From Streptomyces sp. NBC_01549 (GTDB lineage Bacteria; Actinomycetota; Actinomycetes; Streptomycetales; Streptomycetaceae), in contig NZ_JAPEPW010000002.1 of the NCBI RefSeq assembly GCF_026339955.1, forward strand, positions 372,001 through 436,000: DNA of 64,000 nucleotides. Reading direction: 5' to 3'. Both the position numbers and the translations under genes were made by a program. Positions 44,669 to 54,620 of the stretch are shown here, piece after piece; the first letter of the stretch is position 1; every line of letters starts with the position of its first letter. The notes below the pieces were generated by a model. The model did no database searches. It saw only the letters and a program-made list of their open reading frames with translations, and was not told the DNA's origin.

Positions 44669-45550
44669 ATGAGTGATCCGGTGATCGTCGGGGTGGACGG
44701 TTCCGTCTCCAGCCTTGACGCGGTCGATGTGGCGACCCGTGAGGCGCAACTGCGTGGGGTGCCCCTACGGGTAGTGCACGCCTTCGGCCATGCGCCCGGA
44801 CACCTGCCGGTCGGTGCACCGCCGTGGAGCCCTGCCGACCACGGCCTGGAGCCGATGGTGCACGGGGTGCTGGCGCGCGCCGAGGAACGGGCGCACGCGG
44901 CAGCGCCGGACATTGAGATCACGCGGTCGGTGGTGGCCGGTGAGCCGCTGGAAGTGCTGGAGATCGAGTCGCGCGCGGCGGCGCTGGCGGTGGTCGGCAG
45001 TCGGGGCCTTTCCGGCTTCGCCGGGCTGCTGCTGGGCTCGACAGCGGTGCAGCTGGCCGCCCACGGCCACTGCCCGCTGATGGTGGTGCGCGGCCGCCCC
45101 GATCCCGCCGGTGCGGTGGTGCTGGCCGTGGACGGCTCCGAGGCCGGGCAGGCGGCGGTGGAGTTCGCGTTCGCCGAGGCCGCACTGCGCAGGGCGCCCC
45201 TGGTGGCGCTGCATGTGTGGAACACCTGGAGCGAACGCGCCTACGAAGGCCCCGGCGACCCCCTGACCGCCGTAGTGGTGGACGCCGAGCATCTTCGTCA
45301 GGCAGAGCAGGACCTTCTGGCCGATGCAGTGGCCCCTCTCGAAGAGGTCTTTCCGCAGGTGGCGGTGGAACGGCGCCTAGTGCGTTCCCGGATCCGTCCC
45401 GCTCTCATCGACGCGAGCCGGTCCGCGCAGCTGGTCGTGACCGGGGCGAGGGGCCGTGGCGGCTTCACGGGCCTGCTGCTCGGCTCGGTCAGCCAGGCCC
45501 TGCTGCACCACGCCCACTGCCCCGTCACCGTCGTCCGAGGCAAGGAGTGA
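44669..45550 (+). CDS. universal stress protein, tandem UspA domains
   Basis: 293 residues, two UspA domains. Domain 1: VIVGVDGSVSSLDAVDVATR ... GSRGLSGFAGLLLGSTAVQL; domain 2: VVLAVDGSEAGQAAVEFAFA ... GARGRGGFTGLLLGSVSQAL with CPVTVVRG. Paralogue of the protein at 42096. The ATG has GGGACGGGAG upstream. It is followed after two bases by the cation ATPase start, whose ribosome site AAGGAG lies in its last codons, so both are co-translated. Confidence 0.93.
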   Translation: MSDPVIVGVDGSVSSLDAVDVATREAQLRGVPLRVVHAFGHAPGHLPVGAPPWSPADHGLEPMVHGVLARAEERAHAAAPDIEITRSVVAGEPLEVLEIESRAAALAVVGSRGLSGFAGLLLGSTAVQLAAHGHCPLMVVRGRPDPAGAVVLAVDGSEAGQAAVEFAFAEAALRRAPLVALHVWNTWSERAYEGPGDPLTAVVVDAEHLRQAEQDLLADAVAPLEEVFPQVAVERRLVRSRIRPALIDASRSAQLVVTGARGRGGFTGLLLGSVSQALLHHAHCPVTVVRGKE

Positions 45551-45552
45551 CC

Positions 45553-48279
45553 ATGTCCCCGCAGCCCTCCACCACCGCCGGGCCCGAGGCGCCACCCAGT
45601 CGGACGGAACCGGTGACGGATGCCTACCGGCGGGAGGTCGCAGAGCTGGCGGGTCTGCTCGCCGTGGAGTTGGCCACTGGCCTGACCACGGCGGACGCTG
45701 AGCAGCGGGTCGCTTCCTGGGGGGCCAATGAACTGGCCGAACCTGCCCGCCGGCCGCAGTGGCTGCGTCTGCTGGACCAGTTCCGCAACTGGCTGATCGG
45801 CATCTTGCTTGCCGCCGCCGTCGTCGCCGGAATCATCGGCGACGTCAAGGACGCCATCGTCATCACCCTCGTCCTGTTCATCAACGCCACCCTCGGCTTC
45901 CTGCAGGAACGCCGCGCCGAGCGCAGCCTGGAAGCCCTGCGCCAGATGCTGGTGCCAACCGCCCTCATACGCCGCGACGGCCAGGTCCAGGTGGTGCCCG
46001 CCCGCACCCTGGTGCCCGGCGACGTCGTCCTGCTGGAAGCCGGCGACCGCATCCCGGCCGACGGGCGTCTGGTAGTCGCCGAGTCGGCCGAGGCCGCCGA
46101 GGCCACGCTGACCGGTGAGTCCCACACCGTGGCCAAGACGACCGCACCCACGACGGCCGAGGGCGACGAGCCCGTGCCCGTCGCCGAACGCACTGGCATG
46201 CTGTTCATGAACACCGCGCTCACCCGCGGCCGCGCCGAGATGATCGTCACCGCCACCGGGATGCGCACCGAGGTCGGCGGCATCGCCGAGGCGCTGCGCA
46301 CCGGCCAGGAGCCTCCGAGCCCGCTGCAGGTCCAGATGGACAGCCTGGGCCGGCGCCTGGCCCTGGTCAGCGGTATCGCCGTCGCCGCCTACGCGCTCGT
46401 CGCCCTCATCCGCGGCGAGGACCTGGCCGACCTGGCGCTGCGCGCGGTTGCCCTGGCCGTCGCGGCGATCCCCGAGGGACTGCCCGCTGTCCTCGCCCTC
46501 ACGCTGGCCCTGGGCGTGCACCGGATGGCCCGCCGCGGCGCCATCATCAAACGCCTGGCCTCCGTCGAGGCCCTCGGCTCCGCGACCGTGGTGTGCAGCG
46601 ACAAGACCGGCACCCTGACCCTGAACGAGATGACCACCCGCGCCCTGTGGACCACCGGACACCGGTATGAGGTGACCGGCGAGGGTTACGACGCTGCCGG
46701 TACCGTACGCCCCGTCGGCGAGGGGGCCGCGCCTGCGGACCTGCGCGAGGCGGTGCTGCCGTTCGCGCTGTGCAACGACGCCCGCCTCGCCCCCGACGGC
46801 CAGGGCATCATCGGCGACCCCACCGAAGCCGCCCTCCTCGTACTCGCCGCCAAGACCGGCCTCGACACCGAAACCCTGCGCACCCGCACACCGCGCACCG
46901 GCGAGATCCCCTTCGACCCGGCCGCCAAGTACATGGCCACCTTCCACCCGGAAGCTGGCGGCGGTGTCCGCGTCCACGTCAAGGGAGCCGTCGACGTCCT
47001 GCTGGACCGCTGCAGCCACATCCTGACCGACCACGGCCCCGCCCCGCTCACCGCGGAGCGCCGCCGGGAGGTCACCGGTGCCGTCCGGTACCTGGGCGGT
47101 CAGGGCCTGCGCGTCCTCGGCGCCGCCACCACGGTCACGGACCGGCCGCACCCGGACGAGGTGCGGGGGCTGACCCTGACGGCGATCGCCGGGATTGCCG
47201 ACCCGCCCCGCCCCCAGGCCCGCGACGCGGTCACCCTGGCCCAGGCCGCCGGCGTCACCGTCAAGATGATCACCGGGGACCATGCCGACACCGCCGCGGC
47301 CATCGCCCGCGAACTCGGCATCACCGGTGACGTCGTCACCGGCACCGATCTGGCCCGGATGAGCGAGAGTAACCTCGCCGAACGCATCGAGGACATCGGT
47401 GTATTCGCCCGCGTCGCCCCCGAACATAAAGTGACCATCGTGCGCGCCCTGTCCGAGCGCGGCCACATCGTGGCCATGACCGGCGACGGAGTCAACGACG
47501 CCGCCGCCCTGCGCGCCGCCCACATCGGCGTCGCCATGGGCATCACCGGCACCGACGTCGCCAAGGAAGCCGCCGACATGGTCCTGACCGACGACGACTT
47601 CTCCACCATCGTCCGCGCCGTCCGTGAGGGACGCTCCATCTACGACAACATCGTCACCTTCGTTCGCTTCCAGCTGTCCACCAACATCGGCGCCATCCTC
47701 ACCCTGCTCGCCACCGTGCTGGCCGGGCTGCCCGCGCCCATGTCCGCGATCCAGCTGCTGTGGGTCAACATCATCATGGACGGCCCGCCCGCCATGGCCC
47801 TGGGCATCGACCCGCCCCGAGAGAACGTGATGCACCGCCCGCCCCGCCCGCCCGACGAACGCATCCTGAACACCCGCCGCCTGACCGTCATCACCCGCGC
47901 CGGCGCGGTCATGGCCACCGGCACCGTGGCCGTCTTCGCCGCCGCCCGTCACCTCACCGATACGACGACCGCCGCCACCATGGCCTTCACCACCTTCGTC
48001 CTCTTCCAGCTGTGCAACGCCCTGGCCGCCCGCAGCGAGGACGAACCTGTCCTCGGTCGGCACCAGCTGCACAACCGCACCCTGTGGATCTGCCTCGCCG
48101 CGGTGCTCGTCCTGCAGGTCATCGCCGTACAGGTGCCCGTGGCCCAGGGAGTCTTCGACACCGTCGCCCTCAGCGCGGCCCAGTGGGCGATCTGCCTCGC
48201 CACCGCATCCACTGTGGTAGTGGCTGAACACCTCTGGCGCACTGCCCGGACCTGGCTGACGCCCTCCCAGCCCGCATGA
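45553..48279 (+). CDS. P2-type cation-transporting ATPase (Ca2+-ATPase-like)
   Basis: 908-residue ion pump. Order: N-terminal cation ATPase domain (LLAVELATGLTTADAEQRVA), membrane helices with DAIVITLVLFINATLGFLQE, actuator motif TLTGES (about 185), PEGLPAV in helix 4, phosphorylation site D350-K-T-G-T, nucleotide domain with KGAVDVLLDRC, hinge MITGDHADTAAAIA and GDGVNDAAALRAAHIGVAMG, then helices 5-10 with LLWVNIIMDGPPAMALG. Motifs fit P2A/P2B Ca2+ or P2-type Na+/K+ pumps rather than heavy-metal P1B (no CPC). Linked to the upstream universal stress gene, a common stress-regulon pairing. Confidence 0.93.
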   Translation: MSPQPSTTAGPEAPPSRTEPVTDAYRREVAELAGLLAVELATGLTTADAEQRVASWGANELAEPARRPQWLRLLDQFRNWLIGILLAAAVVAGIIGDVKDAIVITLVLFINATLGFLQERRAERSLEALRQMLVPTALIRRDGQVQVVPARTLVPGDVVLLEAGDRIPADGRLVVAESAEAAEATLTGESHTVAKTTAPTTAEGDEPVPVAERTGMLFMNTALTRGRAEMIVTATGMRTEVGGIAEALRTGQEPPSPLQVQMDSLGRRLALVSGIAVAAYALVALIRGEDLADLALRAVALAVAAIPEGLPAVLALTLALGVHRMARRGAIIKRLASVEALGSATVVCSDKTGTLTLNEMTTRALWTTGHRYEVTGEGYDAAGTVRPVGEGAAPADLREAVLPFALCNDARLAPDGQGIIGDPTEAALLVLAAKTGLDTETLRTRTPRTGEIPFDPAAKYMATFHPEAGGGVRVHVKGAVDVLLDRCSHILTDHGPAPLTAERRREVTGAVRYLGGQGLRVLGAATTVTDRPHPDEVRGLTLTAIAGIADPPRPQARDAVTLAQAAGVTVKMITGDHADTAAAIARELGITGDVVTGTDLARMSESNLAERIEDIGVFARVAPEHKVTIVRALSERGHIVAMTGDGVNDAAALRAAHIGVAMGITGTDVAKEAADMVLTDDDFSTIVRAVREGRSIYDNIVTFVRFQLSTNIGAILTLLATVLAGLPAPMSAIQLLWVNIIMDGPPAMALGIDPPRENVMHRPPRPPDERILNTRRLTVITRAGAVMATGTVAVFAAARHLTDTTTAATMAFTTFVLFQLCNALAARSEDEPVLGRHQLHNRTLWICLAAVLVLQVIAVQVPVAQGVFDTVALSAAQWAICLATASTVVVAEHLWRTARTWLTPSQPA

Positions 48280-48704
48280 TCAGGCGCCCCGCCCTCTTTC
48301 CGGTGCAGGCCCGGCCGCCCTGTGCGGTTACACTGGCCAGCAGCGAAGGGGAGTAGTCCCGCAACACCGGCAGGTCGACACACTGGACGTCCACGGACAT
48401 CCCGGCCCCCGGGCCCCCGCACCACACGGTGTGAAGGCGGACCGTCGGAGGCGGCTCGTAGAAGCCGTCGGGAACGGCCGCCGCACGGCCACAGCCCGCG
48501 CGCGGCGCCTCCTTGCTCACGCGGCCACCGCCGACCGCTCAAGCCAGCCCTCCTCGCTGAAGCCCGGCGGCTCCCACGCCCCCTCTGGCACCAGCTCCAG
48601 CCGGGCCTGCTGCGGTACAGCGCCATGCGCGTCTACTGATCGACGCTGCCGTGGACGGGAAGCTGGACCAGGCGCCACACCGGAAGCCGTGACTTCCGGA
48701 CACG
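48280..48704. other. non-coding stretch between ATPase and prophage remnant
   Basis: A rightward frame around 48530-48639 ends RPLKPALLAEARRLPRPLWH and GLLRYSAMRVY, which is mildly protein-like but unassigned. Nothing else recognised. Confidence 0.3.
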
Positions 48705-49520
48705 TCAGACCGAAGTCAGATCCGGCCGTGGACCAAACGCCCGCCGACAGCGCGGATGGGAGATCGGCCACCCCGCAGCATCCTCGACGGTTCGCACTGT
48801 GCGGTTGGCCTTGTCGGTGTCCTGATGGGCGGTCCAGCCGCAGTCGAGGCCGTCGAAGACCTCGACCATCGTGACGCCTGCCTGGCGGGTCCGGTTAAGG
48901 GTGCCGGCGTTGTAGGCGACGGCCGACTTGGCGAGGGTAGCGGCCTCAGCCCAGGCGCGGACCGGGACGCGAGCGCCGTTGCGGTAGACGACGTGGGTCA
49001 GCTTGTGCTCGGCGGTAAGTCTGGCCGCCAAATTCTGTGCGGCCTGCATCGCCGTCATGTTGCCCGCAGCCAGCAGCGCAACCTCTCGGCGGGCTGCCTC
49101 GCGGGCCGCCCGATAGAACTGGTTGGCCATTCGCTCGGCTTCCTGGGAGCGGCGCAGGAAGTCGGCGTAGGAGTCGGCCGCGAGCGACTGTAGGGCGTCG
49201 CGGTGAGAGGTGGTCCAGGTGAAGGTCACGTCGAGGGCTTCGGCGGCGGATTGAGCGCCAGCAGCGTACAGGTGAGGTAACTGCCGCTGGACGAACTGCT
49301 GCGCCTCTTGGTCTACACGTTGGCGGAAGGCACGGATCGCTTGCTTGAACTCCTCCAGCGTCGCCACGGTGTGCGGCGTCCTCGGGTTGTCGGCGAACTG
49401 GGACAGGACGGCACGCTGTTGGGCGGCGAGCCGCTGCCAGGCGTCTTCGAGTACGGCCGCGACGCGACGCGCGATCTTGACCGGGTCTCCGGCCACCAGC
49501 GGTGGCCACTCGTACGGCAT
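48705..49520 (-). CDS. phage head morphogenesis/minor capsid protein (MuF-like)
   Basis: 271-residue phage structural protein. The N-terminal two thirds is helical (DPVKIARRVAAVLEDAWQRL, FKQAIRAFRQRVDQEAQQFV), and the C-terminal FDGLDCGWTAHQDTDKANRT, ISHPRCRRAFGPRPDL carries the Cys/His pattern of the MuF/SPP1 gp7 family that enters the virion with the head. It is at the downstream end of a leftward run of phage genes. Confidence 0.75.
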   Translation of the reverse strand: MPYEWPPLVAGDPVKIARRVAAVLEDAWQRLAAQQRAVLSQFADNPRTPHTVATLEEFKQAIRAFRQRVDQEAQQFVQRQLPHLYAAGAQSAAEALDVTFTWTTSHRDALQSLAADSYADFLRRSQEAERMANQFYRAAREAARREVALLAAGNMTAMQAAQNLAARLTAEHKLTHVVYRNGARVPVRAWAEAATLAKSAVAYNAGTLNRTRQAGVTMVEVFDGLDCGWTAHQDTDKANRTVRTVEDAAGWPISHPRCRRAFGPRPDLTSV

Positions 49521-49526
49521 GGCGGT

Positions 49527-49853
49527 CTACCGGCCCCGGCGAGCGCGCAGCAGTGGCGCGGTCACGAGGTCAGTGCTTTCCTCTCCTGCGGACAGTTCGT
49601 CCGGCGCGACCAGGTCCACGAGCGCCGCAATCTGGCGTTCGAGCCCTGCGAGGTTGTTGCTCTGGTCGATGGTGACCACGCCGTCCACTGTCATGCGGAG
49701 CGGGTCGGCGAGCAGCTTCGCGCGTCGCTCGGCCAAGACCTCGTTTGCGACAGCGCGAGCGGAGGTCAGCCGCGCATAGCGTGTGTCGAGGTCGGAGGTG
49801 TCAGTGGTGGGGCCGAGCTGAGCCAGCAGCCAGGCGCGTACAGCGACTTCCAC
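49527..49853 (-). CDS. phage protein, putative head-tail component
   Basis: 108 residues, helical: VAVRAWLLAQLGPTTDTSDL, RYARLTSARAVANEVLAERR, DQSNNLAGLERQIAALVDLV. Its position between the MuF-like gene and the Glu-Pro repeat gene, with only six bases to the former, suggests a structural or connector role. No specific family recognised. Confidence 0.55.
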   Translation of the reverse strand: MEVAVRAWLLAQLGPTTDTSDLDTRYARLTSARAVANEVLAERRAKLLADPLRMTVDGVVTIDQSNNLAGLERQIAALVDLVAPDELSAGEESTDLVTAPLLRARRGR

Positions 49854-49926
49854 GAGATCCTCCTGTCGTACGGGGCGAGGCTCGGTACTGTGGCGGTGCC
49901 GAGCCTCACTGGTGATGTACCGCTAC

Positions 49927-50265
<339 letters not shown>

Positions 50266-50277
50266 GGCCAGCTCCCT

Positions 50278-50920
50278 TTAGAAGACCGTCGCGGCAATGT
50301 GGATGTCCGGCACGTACAGCACGGGCATCGCAGCAGCGGCAGAGATCGTGGACAGTTGGACTGGGGTGCGCGTCTGCACATGCGTGGTGATCACGATGCC
50401 GGGGGCCTCATCGGCAGTGATGACTCCCTTGCCGCGCAGCTCGATCGCCTCGGCGGTCAGACCGTATTGCGTCTCGCCCCACTGTTCGCGGCGCGGCGGG
50501 ATCATCGCCCACAGCGATTCCGGGGTCGTGCGCACCAGGTTGTCGCTGCTGTCGTACACCTGCACGTCGTAGGCGGTGACGGGCGGCAAGTTGTACTTGG
50601 CGCGGACCCGGTTGACCTCCTCCGGAGCGAGCATCCCGGTCGGGATCTGGTTCGTGGACGGCGAGTTGTGGAACGCGGCCCGGTACTCCGCCGTGGACCC
50701 GAGCAGGGACAGAGCCTTCTCCGAGCTGATGACCCGCTCCGGACGCGGGGCGCCGATGCTCTTCAGGTACTGGATCCACGCCAGCTCGTCCGTGACCGGG
50801 GTGGCCGCATCCGATTGGGACCACGGCACCGCCACCGTCGGCCGGTTGGTAGCCGGCACCCGCCAGTCCACGTCCAGGGCCACCCCGACAAAGGTACAGA
50901 TGTGGCGTTTCGCGTCCCAC
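50278..50920 (-). pseudogene. phage major capsid protein C-terminal part, fused to phosphatase
   Basis: About 210 residues that look like a phage capsid (HK97-type or E-like): ATPVTDELAWIQYLKSIGAP, YRAAFHNSPSTNQIPTGMLA, NLPPVTAYDVQVYDSSDNLV, PPRREQWGETQYGLTAEAIE and GIVITTHVQTRTPVQLSTIS. The N-terminal part is lost; instead the frame is joined near 50920 to a SpoIIE-type phosphatase without an intervening stop. Confidence 0.65.
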
Positions 50921-51890
50921 TCGGCGTACATGCACGTGGCGAAGGAAGCGCCCGGTGTGTCACAGGCGAGCGCGTCGAGACGGCGCATCAACTCCGCCGG
51001 GGTGATGTCCAGTCCCGCCAGGGTACGGACGGCGGTACGCAGTTGGATCACGGCGACGGCCGATTCCGGACCATGGCCCATGGCGTCCCCGACGATCAAG
51101 CTGACGCGGCCTTCCGACCGCGGCAGCACGTCGAACCAGTCACCGCCGATGAGGTTGTCCTGCCCGGCGGGGAGGTAGCCGTGGGCGATGCGGCACCCCT
51201 CGAACGTCTGGTCGGTGGCGGGCAGCAGGCTTCGACGGATGGCCAGGGCCGTACGGCGTTCGCGTTCGTACCGGCGTGCGTTGTCCAGGGCCACGCAGGC
51301 TCGCGCGGCCAGCGACTCCACGGCCTCGGCGTCGCCGGGCAGGAAGGGCGCTTCGTCCGGGCCGCGCGTGCAGGCGATGAATCCGACGGCGGTACCGCGC
51401 AGATGCAGCGGGACGACGAGGAAGGAAGCGGTCCGCAGGAGGACGTCCATGCGTGCGTCGCCGCCACCGGAGGTGCTGAGCCGCGCGGAGGTATGGGCGT
51501 CGACCGTGTCGAGCAGTTGCGCCTTGAAGGTGGCGATGGCACGTGTGTAGGGCGTCCCGCGCGGAAAGACGATGACCTCGCCGACCGGCAGCAGCCCTTC
51601 CCAGTCCTCGGGCGCGTCCGTTCCGATACGCAGCGCCAGTCGGCGGGCCTCGATCTGGGGCGGTTCCGCGGAACCGTACGCGTTCTCCTCCAGCAGCCAG
51701 CGCTCCAGCAGGTAGACCGAGGCCGCGTCGCAGAATCCGGGCGTCAGTGCGTGGACGACATGGCTTCCGGTCAGGCGCAGGTCGAGTTCGGATCCGATGG
51801 CGTCGGCCGCGGGGGAAAAGGCCGGCTGAGGGCGCGAACGTGCGGTGGCGGGTTCGTCGTCCGTGTGACAATGCGCTTCGTTCCGCAGGG
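50921..51890 (-). pseudogene. GAF-SpoIIE (PP2C) phosphatase, both ends lost
   Basis: Continuous frame of about 320 codons. From 5': SELDLRLTGSHVVHALTPGF, a PAS/GAF-like region ending VPLHLRGTAVGFIACTRG, then the phosphatase core RRSLLPATDQTFEGCRIAHG, QDNLIGGDWFDVLPRSEGRV, LIVGDAMGHGPESAVAVIQL. It breaks off after about residue 175 of the ATG-51450 frame, before the C-terminal metal ligands, where the phage capsid begins. No start codon occurs in frame above ATG 51450 before a stop at about 51900, so the 5' end is also lost. Confidence 0.7.
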
Positions 51891-52008
51891 TTGTGCCTTT
51901 CCGATGGGGCCCGACTCAGGCAGCGCGTGGCCTGGGCGCCGTCCCGCCACACATGGTCGGCAACTATATGATGGAGCGTCAAGATCACGTATGTGAAAGG
52001 GAGTTGAG

Positions 52009-52821
52009 TTGGCGGACAACGAAGGTCTCCCACAGGGGATCGACCCCGACAAGGCGAGCGTTGCCCGGATGTACGACGCGATGCTCGGCGGGCAGCACAA
52101 TTTCCCCATAGACCGGGAGGCGTTGGCGGCCTTCACGGCGATCGACCCCCAGGTGCGTACGCTGGCGCGGGCCAATCGCGCTTTTCTCGGGCGGGCCGTG
52201 CGCTTTCTGATAGAAGCCGGGGTGCGGCAGTTCATCGACCTCGGATCGGGCATCCCGACACAGGGAAACGTTCACGAGGTGGCACAGGCGGTCTGCCCGG
52301 AAGCCCGGGTGGTCTACGTGGACAGTGACCGGGTGGCCGTGGCCCACAGCACTGCCCTGCTCGCCCACAATCCCGGTGCTGACATCGTCGACGCCGACAT
52401 CCGCCGGCCGGCCGACATCCTGTCGTCCCCGCAGGTAGGGAAACTGATCGACTTCGAGCAGCCGGTCGCGGTGCTGATGATCACGATCCTGCACTTCATC
52501 ACACCCGAGGAGAACCCCGCGGGCATCGTGGCGGCGTTCCGAAACGCCCTGCCCGAGGGAAGCTGGCTGGCGCTGACGCACGCGACGAACCAGGATCGCC
52601 CGGACACGGCCGCCGCTGTCGGACAGCTGTACCGGTCCAAGGCGACATCCCCGGTCACCGCTCGCTCCCGCAGCGAGATCCGAGATCTCTTCGACGGCTT
52701 CGACCTGGTGGAGCCCGGCCTGGTCTACGTACCCCTGTGGCGCCCGGACCCGGACGACCACATCCCGGCCAACCCGTCGGAGTACTGGGTGTACGCGGGT
52801 GTCGGCCGTAAGCGTGCGTGA
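52009..52821 (+). CDS. SAM-dependent methyltransferase (PF04672-type)
   Basis: 270-residue methyltransferase of the family abundant in Streptomyces: IDPDKASVARMYDAMLGGQHNFPIDREA at the N-terminus, RFLIEAGVRQFIDLGSGIPT as motif I, VVYVDSDRVAVAHS, and VLMITILHFITPEENPAGIV. The acceptor is unknown; relatives are often regulated developmentally. TTG at 52009 follows GGGAG by seven bases. Confidence 0.9.
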   Translation: MADNEGLPQGIDPDKASVARMYDAMLGGQHNFPIDREALAAFTAIDPQVRTLARANRAFLGRAVRFLIEAGVRQFIDLGSGIPTQGNVHEVAQAVCPEARVVYVDSDRVAVAHSTALLAHNPGADIVDADIRRPADILSSPQVGKLIDFEQPVAVLMITILHFITPEENPAGIVAAFRNALPEGSWLALTHATNQDRPDTAAAVGQLYRSKATSPVTARSRSEIRDLFDGFDLVEPGLVYVPLWRPDPDDHIPANPSEYWVYAGVGRKRA

Positions 52822-53079
52822 CGAGGCGCACCGCGAACCACAGGGCTGCCAAGTCGCCCCCGAGGGCGTACGCGCGGGTAGCGGCGTACGGCGGCCTGGC
52901 GGCCGGCCACACCGAGGGTGGGCGAGGCCGGTCCCGCCGGCGCCCTTGCCGTACGGGCTGTTTCGATCGGTCCGGGTTGCTGCCTCCCGACAGCGATGGA
53001 GGCGGAGATGAGCCAACTCGCCCGGCTACGGCCTCCGTTTCGGCCGTCCCGAGCGCACTGCCCGTCGAGACGGTCGGCG

Positions 53080-53487
53080 TCACGGTGGGACGGGTGCGTC
53101 ATGGCGGCCGTCACGCCGACACACCCCCGACGCACTCCTGTCACCGTCCGCCTGTGACCTCCGGTCCGTGGGAGAAATCCAGTCGACGTTCGGATGGTGG
53201 GGGGCGTGGGGACCGAGAACTTCGGTGACCGCCGCGGACACTTGTTGCCGGAGCGGGTCGGGAAGCGGATCTCCGTTGACGGCGCTGACCAGATCTTCGG
53301 CGAGGCAGTGGACTTTTGTGTTGGTGTGCTGGGACACCTCGACCAGAACATTCCAGGCGTCGTCGGCGCTCAGGCCGAACGAGGCCATCAGGACTCCCCG
53401 GGCCAGATCGATGACCGGCCGGGTCTGCATGGCCCGTTTGAGCTGGACGACTTCGGTGCGCAGGTCCTGCTCGGCGTCGTCGCTCAA
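53080..53487 (-). CDS. ANTAR-domain RNA-binding regulator
   Basis: 135 residues: short N-terminal coiled coil (DDAEQDLRTEVVQLKRAMQT) and an ANTAR domain RPVIDLARGVLMASFGLSAD, DAWNVLVEVSQHTNTKVHCL, AEDLV. ANTAR proteins bind paired RNA hairpins and antiterminate transcription. The C-terminal 45 residues are unstructured. The TTG at 53487 overlaps the stop of the upstream small gene (TTGA) with GGAGG in front. Confidence 0.8.
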   Translation of the reverse strand: MSDDAEQDLRTEVVQLKRAMQTRPVIDLARGVLMASFGLSADDAWNVLVEVSQHTNTKVHCLAEDLVSAVNGDPLPDPLRQQVSAAVTEVLGPHAPHHPNVDWISPTDRRSQADGDRSASGVCRRDGRHDAPVPP

Positions 53488-53729
53488 CCCATCCTCCTGG
53501 TTCGCTCTGTCGTTCTTGGCAGGATGCGGAAGTCGATTCCGGTCAGGTCGAGGTCCAGGCCGCTGATCGACCGCGTGAGCGCTTCACGCGCGGAGCGCTG
53601 CAGTTGCCGCTCGGATTCGGTGTCGGTGTCGGTGGCACCGGAGACCGCCACGGCCGACGCTTGGCACGCAGCGTCGCCTGTGGCCTGGCCTTCGCTCCCG
53701 GCCTGGAGGGAGAGTGGACGTTCGTACAT
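53484..53729 (-). CDS. small protein preceding the ANTAR gene
   Basis: 81 residues, acidic and low in hydrophobic pattern until REALTRSISGLDLDLTGIDF. Its stop overlaps the ANTAR start, suggesting one operon. No recognised family; the real 5' end may be further in. Confidence 0.4.
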   Translation of the reverse strand: MYERPLSLQAGSEGQATGDAACQASAVAVSGATDTDTESERQLQRSAREALTRSISGLDLDLTGIDFRILPRTTERTRRMG

Positions 53730-53862
53730 GGCAGTCGCTCCTGGGGCATCCGCCTATCTCACTGCTTACAGCGTCAGCCTTCGGATCCTCACACGTCAAG
53801 AGATACAGGAACTTCCTTTCGCCCTTTTGAATGCGTGAATGCCGAGCCCTATCCTCATAGGC

Positions 53863-54237
53863 ATGGGTGAAGTACCGCAGGGACACACCGGCTGGACCTT
53901 TCTCACCAACCACGCCCGGGTTCTGGCCGCGATCTCCAGGGATCAGGGCACCCGCATCCGCGATATCGCCGCACGGTGCAGGCTCACCGAGCGCGCCGTC
54001 CAGAAGATCATTTCCGATCTGGAGCAGGACGGCTATCTCACCCACTCCCGCCAAGGGCGCTCCAACGTCTACCATATCGAACCGGGGACCATCCTCCGGC
54101 ACCCGGCCGACGCCGGGTTGACCGTCGAGGGTTTGCTGGCCCTCCTCGACCAGCACGACGCACGACACGACGGCAGGGCCGAGCGCGAGCGGCACCCGCT
54201 CGTGTTCGATCATTCCGCTCGGCGCGCAGAGGGCTGA
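53863..54237 (+). CDS. winged-helix transcriptional regulator
   Basis: 124 residues: GHTGWTFLTNHARVLAAISR, DQGTRIRDIAARCRLTERAVQKIISDLEQDGYLTHSRQGRSNVYHIEP is a clear MarR/ArsR-like winged helix, followed by ILRHPADAGLTVEGLLALLD. It presumably represses or senses through the C-terminal helices; target unknown. ATG at 53863; the earlier ATG at 53839 is less likely. Confidence 0.8.
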   Translation: MGEVPQGHTGWTFLTNHARVLAAISRDQGTRIRDIAARCRLTERAVQKIISDLEQDGYLTHSRQGRSNVYHIEPGTILRHPADAGLTVEGLLALLDQHDARHDGRAERERHPLVFDHSARRAEG

Positions 54238-54373
54238 CCTGTCCGGCCGAGCCGACCGTCCTGCCCTACCGCCGAGTGCGCGACGCGCGCCGATCGTGGA
54301 TCGACCACGACGAGCCCGCACACCGAAGACATGACCGCGAAGATCGCGTGGGCCGGCACGTCGGGACGGGATC

Positions 54374-54500
54374 GTGGCAGGGCTGGAGCCGGAGGATCCG
54401 AGCTCCGTCGGGAACTACCGGTCACCCGGACGTGCGGGCGTCAGCAGTATGGGCCGGGTCTTCCTCGGACGGTCCCCCGCCGGCCGGGCCGTCCCTCCAG
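54374..54500 (+). pseudogene. serine/threonine kinase N-terminal fragment
   Basis: AGLEPEDPSSVGNYRSPGRA then GVSSMGRVFLGRSPAGRAV resembles the glycine-rich loop (LGxGGMGRVFLG) of Streptomyces protein kinases. The loop itself is damaged (GVSSM for GEGGM) and the VAVK lysine is missing, so it is a relic. Confidence 0.55.
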
Positions 54501-54548
54501 GAGGCGGTCGCCGACCGGGGCCCACCGCCCCCGGCCTCGGTGCCGGCC

Positions 54549-54620
54549 GCCGACTATTTTCCCGGTGCCATCAAGGACGTACGGGGCTTCGATCGGGCCC
54601 TCACCTCCGCCCGCGTCGAA
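54549..54620 (+). pseudogene. LamG-domain C-terminal fragment
   Basis: ADYFPGAIKDVRGFDRALTS plus ARV is the typical last strand of LamG/concanavalin-like domains of secreted Streptomyces proteins. No more of the domain remains. Confidence 0.5.

Noticed and set aside
41610-44819. 1069-codon open frame on the minus strand
   Set aside because: It runs antisense through a universal stress gene and only its middle part (about 43020-43280) resembles the antiporter; the rest is a high-GC shadow rich in Arg, Pro and His.
45298-48231. 977-codon open frame antisense to the P-type ATPase
   Set aside because: Low-complexity Gly/Val/Asp/Gln-rich translation with no domain; it mirrors the codon bias of the real gene.
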